From the NCBI RefSeq assembly GCF_033705735.1, contig NZ_CP131130.1, positions 2,297,001-2,361,000 on the forward strand: DNA of 64,000 nucleotides. The letters are read 5' to 3'. The notes below the pieces were generated by a model. It was not told where the DNA came from, ran no database searches, and saw only the letters and a list, made by a program, of their open reading frames with translations. Below, one piece after another: positions 58,270 through 64,000 of the stretch. The stretch is from Shinella zoogloeoides (lineage in GTDB: Bacteria; Pseudomonadota; Alphaproteobacteria; Rhizobiales; Rhizobiaceae). Every line of letters starts with the position of its first letter. Within the stretch, counting starts at the first letter, position 1. A program made the position numbers and the translations under genes.

Positions 58270-59172
58270 TCAGCCGAGTTCGATCACCATGATCTCCGGC
58301 GGCGAGCCGAAGCGGACCGGCAGGCCGGAACAGCCAAGCCCGCCGGAAACGCACAGATGCCGGCCCTCCTCGACGATATGGCCGTAGACATAGCGGTTTC
58401 CGTAGCGCGACGGCACCACGGGCGCATAACCGAAAAGCCGGACCTGGCCGCCATGGGTATGGCCGCAGAGCGTCAGCGAAACGCGCGCGGGAACGCTCGG
58501 AAAGATGTCGGGCTCGTGGGCGATCAGAATGACGGGCGCGTCATCCGTCACCTGCGCGAGCGTGCCGGGCAGGTCGTCAAGCCCGGCGAACTGCGTGCGG
58601 TTCCATTTTCGCCCGGGATGGAGCGCCTGCTGGTCCTCGAGGCCTCCCAGCCAGAAAGCGCCGGATGCCGTTTCGATCCGCGCGGCGCGGTTGGCATAGA
58701 CCGCGATACCGGCATCCCGCAAGGCGCGGTGGCTGAACGTCTCGCCGCCGCCCGCCGCCTGCGCCGCCCCGTCCTTCCACCAGTCGTGATTGCCGATGAC
58801 GGCATGGACGCCATACGGCGCCTTCAGGATCGACAGCGCCCCGGCCCATGCGTGGGCCGGTACATGGTTCCAGACGGCGCGCATGTCGGAGACGTAATCG
58901 CCAAGGAGAACGATGATATCGCCGCCGAGCGCGTTCGCATGCTCGCAGATGGCGCGGATCCGCCCGACGCTCATCCAGGGATCGCAGGCATGGACATCGG
59001 CCAGCGCGACGATGCGCAGCTTCTGCCCCTCCGGCCAGCCGGGCGGCCGGATGCGATAGATCGTCGTGCCGAGCCGCAATACCGGCTCCACGCCGACGGC
59101 ATAGGCGGAAGTGGCGAAACCCGCGGCAACCAAGCCTCCAAAGGCCTTCAGCAAACCGCGGCGGGTGATCAC
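58270..59172 (-). CDS. Exported calcineurin-like metallophosphoesterase
   Basis: The gene starts with GTG 59172 immediately after the ruvB stop (TGAGTG), so it is coupled to ruvB. The 300-residue protein has a twin-arginine-like start (ITRRGLLKAFGGLVAAGF) and all metal-binding blocks: ADVHACD, LLGDYVSD, IGNHDWWKD, IAHEPD and CGHTHGGQVRLFG. This is the YkuE/YaeI type, membrane-linked or exported. The substrate is unknown; related enzymes act on phosphodiesters or lipid A precursors. Its place between ruvB and ybgC is not one I remember as standard. Confidence 0.88.
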   Translation of the reverse strand: MITRRGLLKAFGGLVAAGFATSAYAVGVEPVLRLGTTIYRIRPPGWPEGQKLRIVALADVHACDPWMSVGRIRAICEHANALGGDIIVLLGDYVSDMRAVWNHVPAHAWAGALSILKAPYGVHAVIGNHDWWKDGAAQAAGGGETFSHRALRDAGIAVYANRAARIETASGAFWLGGLEDQQALHPGRKWNRTQFAGLDDLPGTLAQVTDDAPVILIAHEPDIFPSVPARVSLTLCGHTHGGQVRLFGYAPVVPSRYGNRYVYGHIVEEGRHLCVSGGLGCSGLPVRFGSPPEIMVIELG

Positions 59173-60213
59173 TCAGTCGTCCTCGGAAAAGAGCCTGAAC
59201 TGTGACGCCTCGATATCCTTCGGCGGCGTGAGGCCCAGATGTTTCCAGGCATTTGCGGTTAAAACACGGCCACGTGGCGTGCGCTGGATGAAGCCCTGCT
59301 GGATCATGTAGGGCTCGATGATGTCCTCGATGGCGTCGCGTGGCTCGGAAAGCCCCGCCGCGATGGTCTCGATGCCGACCGGCCCGCCGCCGAAATTGTG
59401 GGCGATCATCGAGAGATAGCGCCGGTCGAGCTGGTCGAGGCCCATATTGTCGACGAGAAGCCGCGTCAGCGCCTCGTCGGCGATCTTCTGCGTCACCGCC
59501 TCCGCCCGCGCCACCTCGGCGAAGTCGCGCACGCGGCGCAGCAGCCGGCCGGCAATGCGCGGCGTGCCCCGGGCGCGCCGGGCGATCTCCCGCGCGCCGC
59601 CGTCCGTCATGCCGAGGCCCATCAGTCGCGCACCGCGGCGCACGATCGATTCCAGCTCCTCGACGGTATAGAAATTGAGCCGCACCGGAATGCCGAAACG
59701 GTCGCGCAGCGGCGTCGTCAGGAGACCGAGGCGCGTGGTGGCGGCGACGAGGGTGAATTTCGACAGGTCGATCTTCACCGAGCGCGCCGCCGGGCCTTCG
59801 CCGATGATGAGGTCGAGCTGGAAATCCTCCATGGCCGGATAGAGGATTTCCTCAACGGCCGGGTTGAGGCGGTGGATTTCGTCGATGAAGAGCACGTCGC
59901 GCTCTTCCAGATTGGTCAGCAGCGCCGCAAGGTCGCCGGCCTTCGCGATGACCGGGCCGGAGGTCGAGCGGAAATTGACGCCGAGCTCCTTGGCCATGAT
60001 CTGCGCCAGCGTCGTCTTGCCGAGGCCGGGAGGGCCGACGAAGAGCACATGGTCGAGCGCCTCGCCGCGGTTCTTCGCCGCCTCGATGAAGATCTTGAGG
60101 TTGGCGCGCGCCTCCGCCTGGCCGGTGAAGTCGTCCAGCGTCTGCGGGCGCAGGGCCGTATCGATGTCCTCGCCGCGCTTGTCCGGCGAAAGCAGTCTGG
60201 TGTCGTCGCTCAT
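59173..60213 (-). CDS. ruvB: Holliday junction branch-migration ATPase RuvB
   Basis: The 346-residue AAA protein has [12 protein letters not shown] at the start, Walker [14 protein letters not shown], Walker [16 protein letters not shown], the sensor [18 protein letters not shown] and the C-terminal winged helix ([21 protein letters not shown]). It drives branch migration with RuvA. It follows ruvA by 40 bp. Confidence 0.97.
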   Translation of the reverse strand: MSDDTRLLSPDKRGEDIDTALRPQTLDDFTGQAEARANLKIFIEAAKNRGEALDHVLFVGPPGLGKTTLAQIMAKELGVNFRSTSGPVIAKAGDLAALLTNLEERDVLFIDEIHRLNPAVEEILYPAMEDFQLDLIIGEGPAARSVKIDLSKFTLVAATTRLGLLTTPLRDRFGIPVRLNFYTVEELESIVRRGARLMGLGMTDGGAREIARRARGTPRIAGRLLRRVRDFAEVARAEAVTQKIADEALTRLLVDNMGLDQLDRRYLSMIAHNFGGGPVGIETIAAGLSEPRDAIEDIIEPYMIQQGFIQRTPRGRVLTANAWKHLGLTPPKDIEASQFRLFSEDD

Positions 60214-60253
60214 CGAGCCCTAATCCCATTGTCCGCGGAGGAAGGCAACGGCA

Positions 60254-60871
60254 TCACCGCGACAATTCCTTGAGGCCGAGGCGGATGAGCTTGGCGCTGT
60301 CCGCCCCCTCCCCGCCGTTCTTGAGCGCTGCCGCAACGGCATTGGCCGCCTGGTCGCGCGAATAGCCGAGATTGGTGAGCGCCGACACCGCATCGGCGAC
60401 CGGCGCGGAGGCGACGCCCTCGCCGATCTCCTGCTTCAGCCCGATGGCGGCCGAGGCCTCGCCCGCAAAGGCCGGCGCCTTGTTGCGCAGTTCTGTGACG
60501 ATGCGCACCGCCACCTTCGGCCCGACACCGGGCGCGCGCGACACTGCCGTCTTGTCCTGCAGCGCGATGGCATTGGCCAGCTCCCCCGGCGTCAGCGTGG
60601 ACAGCACCGCCAGCGCCACCTTGGAGCCGACGCCCTGCACGCTCTGCAGCAGCCGGAACCACTCCCGCTCCAGCGCCGTCAGGAAGCCGAACAGACGGAA
60701 CTGGTCCTCGCGCACATAGGTCTCGATGAACAGCACGGCCGCCTCCCCGGCCGAGCCGAGCCTGCCGAGCGTGCGCGCCGAGCAATGGGCGACATAGCCG
60801 ACGCCGTGCACGTCGAGGACGACATGGTCCTCGCCGATCTCGTCGATGGTGCCTTTGAGTTTGCCGATCAT
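60254..60871 (-). CDS. ruvA: Holliday junction DNA-binding protein RuvA
   Basis: Start at ATG 60871 ([16 protein letters not shown]), giving 205 residues. Domain I is an OB fold ([16 protein letters not shown]), domain II two HhH motifs ([20 protein letters not shown] and [17 protein letters not shown]), and domain III ([22 protein letters not shown]) contacts RuvB. A vapC-like gene, rather than ruvC, lies directly upstream, 11 bp away. Confidence 0.96.
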   Translation of the reverse strand: MIGKLKGTIDEIGEDHVVLDVHGVGYVAHCSARTLGRLGSAGEAAVLFIETYVREDQFRLFGFLTALEREWFRLLQSVQGVGSKVALAVLSTLTPGELANAIALQDKTAVSRAPGVGPKVAVRIVTELRNKAPAFAGEASAAIGLKQEIGEGVASAPVADAVSALTNLGYSRDQAANAVAAALKNGGEGADSAKLIRLGLKELSR

Positions 60872-60882
60872 GGATGGGTCCG

Positions 60883-61299
60883 TCAGGGATGGGTTTCGGG
60901 GGAGATGATGTCGAGCGCGGGGAAGTAGGTACGGTAGCGGGCGGCATCGCGGGTGAGGAGTCGGTGGGAACGCACGCAAGCATGCGCCCCGACAAGGAAG
61001 TCCGGCAGCGTACGTTCCCGCAGCCCACCCGCCCGGCGATAGGCATAGTGCGCCTTGCCGGCAGCGAATGCCGCTTCATAGGAAAAGGGTTCCCGCCGCA
61101 TGCGAAGCCAACCGAAGGCGAGGTTCAGCTCCAGTTCGCTGAGCGGCGATGCCGCAAGCTCCGACCAGACAACGGAATGGAGAACCAACTCCCCCTCTTC
61201 CACGCACCGTTTCAGGGCGGCAAGTGACCAGACCCGTTCCGGACGATCCGGCCCGAGGATGTCGATCAGAACATTGGTATCAACGACGGTCGAGGTCAT
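60883..61299 (-). CDS. PIN-domain toxin, VapC-like
   Basis: Start at ATG 61299 (a GTG lies one codon upstream), giving 138 residues. The PIN acidic residues are D7 in [10 protein letters not shown]48 in WSELAAS, D100 in [11 protein letters not shown] and D118 in LLTRDAARY, so the Mg-dependent RNase site looks intact. The gene overlaps the AbrB-type antitoxin by 20 bp, the usual antitoxin-toxin order. The pair lies between ruvC and ruvA and probably shares their transcript. The RNA target is unknown. Confidence 0.9.
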   Translation of the reverse strand: MTSTVVDTNVLIDILGPDRPERVWSLAALKRCVEEGELVLHSVVWSELAASPLSELELNLAFGWLRMRREPFSYEAAFAAGKAHYAYRRAGGLRERTLPDFLVGAHACVRSHRLLTRDAARYRTYFPALDIISPETHP

Positions 61300-61540
61300 C
61301 ACGCGGCCCCCGCAGCCATTCGAAATATTCGTCGGGCGTCATGCCGTCGAGATCCCAAGTTCCCCTGACGCTGGCCGCCCAGGCGTCGAAATCCTTGAAA
61401 TCGCCTTTGCCGTCGCCGACCTTCACCAGCATCACGCCGTCGTTCGAGACAACGAAGTCCACCTCCGAACCGGGCTCGATGGCGAGCCGGTCGCGGATAT
61501 CCTTCGGGATCGTCACCTGGCCTTTTTCCGTCACACGCAT
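61280..61540 (-). CDS. AbrB/MazE-type antitoxin
   Basis: The 86-residue protein has an N-terminal SpoVT-AbrB DNA-binding domain (MRVTEKGQVTIPKDIRDRLAIEPG, in two blocks around IPKD) followed by a toxin-binding tail (FDAWAASVRGTWDLDGMTPDEYFEWLRG). It should neutralise the VapC-like toxin and repress its own promoter. A palindrome GTAATACC-N5-GGTATTAC lies directly ahead of the start. Confidence 0.9.
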   Translation of the reverse strand: MRVTEKGQVTIPKDIRDRLAIEPGSEVDFVVSNDGVMLVKVGDGKGDFKDFDAWAASVRGTWDLDGMTPDEYFEWLRGPRDDLDRR

Positions 61541-61541
61541 G

Positions 61542-61562
61542 GTAATACCTCTGCGGTATTAC
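61542..61562 (-). promoter_or_regulatory. Palindromic operator candidate of the toxin-antitoxin pair
   Basis: GTAATACC-TCTGC-GGTATTAC is a perfect 8-bp inverted repeat directly ahead of the antitoxin ATG (61540) and covering its ribosome site GAGGT. It lies in the 55-bp ruvC-antitoxin gap. The position fits autorepression by the AbrB-type protein. Confidence 0.7.
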
Positions 61563-61595
61563 TTATCGTCACAACCGGAACAGGTCAAGAACAAA

Positions 61596-62108
61596 TCAAC
61601 CAGCGAGCTTGGCGAGGCGGCCGGAGAGGCCCTGGCGGTTGTGGGCGTGGCAGATGGCGATGGCGAGCGCGTCGGCCGCGTCGTTGCCCACGAAAGTGGC
61701 CTTCGGCATCAGCACTTTCAGCATCATGTGAATCTGCTGCTTCTCGCCGTGGCCGACGCCGATCACCGCCTTCTTGACGGCGTTCGGCGCATATTCGGCA
61801 ACGCGCAGGCCCGCGCGGGCCGGCACCAGCATAGCGATGCCGCGCGCCTGGCCGAGCTTCAGGGTTGCCGTCGCGTCCTTGTTGACGAAGGTCTGCTCGA
61901 CGGCAGCCTCGTCGGGCTGGTAGCTGTGCACGACCTCGGCAAGGCCGTCATGGAGCTGGCAGAGGCGCGAAGCGAGATCCATGTCGCCATCCGACGTCAC
62001 GGTACCCGAGGCGACGAAGCGCAGCGAATTACCAAGCGTCTCGATAATGCCCCAGCCGGTGCGGCGAAGCCCCGGATCGATGCCGATGATGCGAATCGTG
62101 TCCTGCAT
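61596..62108 (-). CDS. ruvC: Holliday junction resolvase RuvC
   Basis: The 170-residue nuclease has the catalytic acids in [38 protein letters not shown] and the C-terminal [17 protein letters not shown], and the basic loop [19 protein letters not shown]. It cleaves Holliday junctions with RuvAB. It is the first gene of the minus-strand ruv cluster and is parted from ruvA by the toxin-antitoxin pair. The yebC gene, its usual neighbour upstream, lies 1.3 kb away beyond an oppositely oriented gene. Confidence 0.96.
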   Translation of the reverse strand: MQDTIRIIGIDPGLRRTGWGIIETLGNSLRFVASGTVTSDGDMDLASRLCQLHDGLAEVVHSYQPDEAAVEQTFVNKDATATLKLGQARGIAMLVPARAGLRVAEYAPNAVKKAVIGVGHGEKQQIHMMLKVLMPKATFVGNDAADALAIAICHAHNRQGLSGRLAKLAG

Positions 62109-62268
62109 TGTCCAACCCTAGTCCTGTCAGGCGGACCCTGCCAGCGAAATGTGAACAAAACAAAAACAAACCATCACTATACGAATTCCGGAAATTCCTT
62201 GCTTGGATTCGAGAAAACTGAACCTACATGGGGTAGCGATCAAAATCCCTTACAAAGAGGCCGCTCCC

Positions 62269-63270
62269 ATGGTGCCCTTCTCCATCCTCGACCTGTCCCC
62301 GGTCATCGAAGGCGGCACCGTCGCCCAGTCGCTGGAAAATTCTCGCCGTCTGGCGCAGGAGTCCGAGGTGCACGGCTACAAGCGCTTCTGGCTCGCCGAG
62401 CACCACGGCATGCGCGGCATCGCCAGCGCCGCCACCTCCCTCGTCATCCAGCACGTCGCGGCGGGCACGGAGACGATCCGCGTCGGTTCCGGCGGCATCA
62501 TGCTGCCGAACCATTCGCCGCTCGTCATCGCCGAGCAGTTCGGCACGCTCGCCGCGCTCTTCCCGGACCGCATCGACCTCGGCCTCGGCCGCGCCCCGGG
62601 CACGGACATGCGCACCGCGCAGGCGCTGCGCCGCAATCTCGACAGCGCCGCCAACAATTTCCCGCAGGACGTCATCGAACTGATGCAGCTCATGGGACCG
62701 CCGGCGCCGGACCAGAAGGTCGTCGCCGTGCCGGGCGCGGGCAGCAACGTGCCGGTCTGGCTGCTCGGCTCCAGCCATTATTCGGCGCATCTGGCCGGCA
62801 TGCTCGGCCTGCCCTTCGCCTTCGCCTCGCATTTCGCGCCGGACATGCTGCTGACCGCGCTGGAAATCTACCGCGAGCGCTTCGAGCCGTCGCAATATCT
62901 CGACAAGCCCCATGTCATGGTGGGCGTGATGGGCGCGGCGGCCGATACGGATGCGGAGGCCGATTATCTCTTCACCTCCATGCAGCAATCCTTCGTGCGC
63001 CTTCGCCGCGGCACGCCCGGCGCCTTCCCGCCGCCGGTCGACAGCATGGACGGCTTCTGGAACGAGCAGGAGCGCATCATGGTGGAGCACACGCTGCAAT
63101 ATGCCGTCGTCGGCGGGCCGGAGAAGATCGAGCGCCGGATCGCCGACTTCCTCGCGCTCACCCGGGCGGACGAGCTGATCGCCTCCATGCCGGTCCACGA
63201 CATGGAGGCGCGGGTGAAATCGCTGCGGTTGTTTGCAGGGGCGCAGAGGAAACTGGCCGAGGCAGAGTAA
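62269..63270 (+). CDS. Luciferase-like (LLM class) flavin-dependent oxidoreductase
   Basis: Start at ATG 62269 ([16 protein letters not shown]) after AAGAGG; an upstream in-frame ATG at 62203 lacks family similarity. The 333-residue protein is of the MsnO8/YhbW type: [62 protein letters not shown] in pieces, and [29 protein letters not shown]. Members use FMNH2 and oxygen; the substrate is unknown. It breaks the ruvC-yebC order by lying in the opposite direction, with an inverted repeat element at its 3' side. The 160 bp between ruvC and this gene is AT-rich promoter DNA. Confidence 0.9.
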   Translation: MVPFSILDLSPVIEGGTVAQSLENSRRLAQESEVHGYKRFWLAEHHGMRGIASAATSLVIQHVAAGTETIRVGSGGIMLPNHSPLVIAEQFGTLAALFPDRIDLGLGRAPGTDMRTAQALRRNLDSAANNFPQDVIELMQLMGPPAPDQKVVAVPGAGSNVPVWLLGSSHYSAHLAGMLGLPFAFASHFAPDMLLTALEIYRERFEPSQYLDKPHVMVGVMGAAADTDAEADYLFTSMQQSFVRLRRGTPGAFPPPVDSMDGFWNEQERIMVEHTLQYAVVGGPEKIERRIADFLALTRADELIASMPVHDMEARVKSLRLFAGAQRKLAEAE

Positions 63271-63276
63271 GGGATT

Positions 63277-63438
63277 GCCCCTCATCCCGCTGCCGCGACC
63301 TTCTCCCCGCAAGCGGGGAGAAGGAGTTTCGTTGTACCGGCGTCTTCCCATCTCGGCGACGGGTGGGACGGAAGCCATTCCCGTCTGCCGCCTTCGCCCC
63401 GCTTGCGGGGAGAAGGTCGCGGCAGCGGAATGAGGGGC
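63277..63438. repeat. Inverted mosaic repeat element (about 162 bp)
   Basis: Arms 63277-63313 and 63402-63438 are inverted copies with one mismatch, reading GCCCCTCAT...CGCTGCCGCGACC...CTTCTCCCCGCAAG. Inside the left arm region CTTCTCCCCGC-AA-GCGGGGAGAAG is a further perfect hairpin, and CCCCGC-TT-GCGGGG occurs in the right one. Such CTTCTCCCCGCAAGCGGGGAG modules are frequent in rhizobial intergenic DNA, recognised from memory. It may also terminate the two converging genes. Confidence 0.75.
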
Positions 63439-63455
63439 CGTCGCAACTCCCCCGA

Positions 63456-64000
63456 TCAGGCCGAAAGCTTGGCCAGAACCTCGTCGGAGACCTCGAAATT
63501 CGAATAGACGTTCTGCACGTCGTCGTCGTCTTCCAGCGTGTCGATGAGCTTCATCAGCGACTGCGCCTTTTCCTCGTCGACCGGCACGGTATTCTGCGCC
63601 TTCCAGATCGCCTTGACGGTCTCGGCCTCGCCGAGCGTGTCTTCCAGCGCCTTGGAAACGTCGCCGATATCCTCGAAGCCGCAGATGATCGAGTGGCCGT
63701 CCTCGTCCGTCGTCACGTCCTCGGCGCCGGCCTCGATGGCGGCGTCCATGACGGCGTCGGCGCTGCCGGCGGAAAGCTTGTAGGTGATCTCGCCCACGCG
63801 GTCGAAGGAGAAGGAGACCGAGCCGGTTTCGCCCAATGCGCCGCCGGCCTTGGAGAAGGTCGAGCGGACGGAGGAGGCGGTGCGGTTGCGGTTGTCGGTC
63901 AGCGCCTCGACGATGACGGCGACGCCGCCCGGGCCATAACCCTCGTAGCGGACTTCCTCGTAGTTCTCCGCATCGCCCCCGGAAGCCTTCTTGATGGCGC
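63456..64000 (-). CDS. yebC: YebC/PmpR-family protein, 5' end missing
   Basis: The minus-strand frame is open to the window edge, so the N-terminal part is cut off; about 181 of the usual ~248 residues are visible. Conserved parts seen are [25 protein letters not shown] in two blocks around [29 protein letters not shown], the [16 protein letters not shown] segment, and [28 protein letters not shown] near the end. YebC-family proteins act as transcription regulators or as translation factors for polyproline stretches. The gene is usually next to ruvC. Confidence 0.95.
   Translation of the reverse strand, partial: AIKKASGGDAENYEEVRYEGYGPGGVAVIVEALTDNRNRTASSVRSTFSKAGGALGETGSVSFSFDRVGEITYKLSAGSADAVMDAAIEAGAEDVTTDEDGHSIICGFEDIGDVSKALEDTLGEAETVKAIWKAQNTVPVDEEKAQSLMKLIDTLEDDDDVQNVYSNFEVSDEVLAKLSA

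Noticed and set aside
60883..61540. Toxin-antitoxin pair as recently acquired foreign DNA
   Set aside because: Base composition by eye is like that of the neighbours and no mobile-element ends are visible, so recent transfer is not supported from this sequence alone.
63277..63438. Possible CRISPR repeats
   Set aside because: There are only two arms and they are inverted, not direct; no spacers or cas genes occur.

Overview
The window is high-GC, densely coded chromosomal DNA from an alphaproteobacterium, almost certainly of the order Rhizobiales and probably the family Rhizobiaceae (Rhizobium/Agrobacterium/Ensifer/Shinella type). The evidence is a CtrA control cluster (ctrA, chpT, sciP) with GANTC methylation sites and TTAACCAT boxes, a DUF1134/EipA gene, a serC leader RNA ahead of serC-serA, ruvCAB next to ybgC-tolQRAB-pal-cpoB, Omp25/Omp31-type porin-like proteins, and rhizobial palindromic intergenic repeats. 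I cannot name the genus from sequence alone. No phage, insertion sequence, rRNA or CRISPR array was seen.

Layout. 1-6450: a catabolic/transport patch with two class-III aminotransferases (the first cut by the window edge), an AapP-like ABC ATPase without its permeases, an LDH2-family dehydrogenase, a tartrate/isopropylmalate-type dehydrogenase and a GntR regulator whose upstream region carries a 12-bp palindrome. 6555-8501: a PAS-PAS hybrid histidine kinase. 8563-11681: a minus-strand four-gene set for periplasmic amine oxidation: cytochrome c, exported flavin amine oxidase, a second cytochrome c and an exported RidA-like protein. 12022-22066: a nine-gene minus-strand operon for branched-chain amino acid breakdown (SDR, thiolase, acyl-CoA dehydrogenase, complete branched-chain 2-oxoacid dehydrogenase, 3-hydroxyisobutyryl-CoA hydrolase, 3-hydroxyisobutyrate dehydrogenase), with a divergent AraC-type regulator.

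23367-31365: an FMN reductase, tRNA-Met, mnmA and a LuxR-type regulator, then the cell-cycle block sciP, fliJ-like, ctrA, a single-domain response regulator, chpT and eipA. CtrA is a phosphorylated master regulator, ChpT is its phosphotransferase and SciP its inhibitor, so the block holds much of one circuit. CtrA-box candidates recur later in the window ahead of an outer-membrane protein gene, pal and the tol operon.

31505-50252 is housekeeping: rluD, rpoH, a large acidic membrane protein of unknown function, purA, a DMT transporter, serC-serA with its leader RNA, two related outer-membrane proteins, glmM and ftsH. 50464-58203 holds tilS and the Tol-Pal envelope-constriction system. 58270-62108 is ruvC-ruvA-ruvB with a VapBC-like toxin-antitoxin pair lying between ruvC and ruvA and its own palindromic operator candidate. 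The window ends with a luciferase-like monooxygenase, an inverted mosaic repeat and a truncated yebC.
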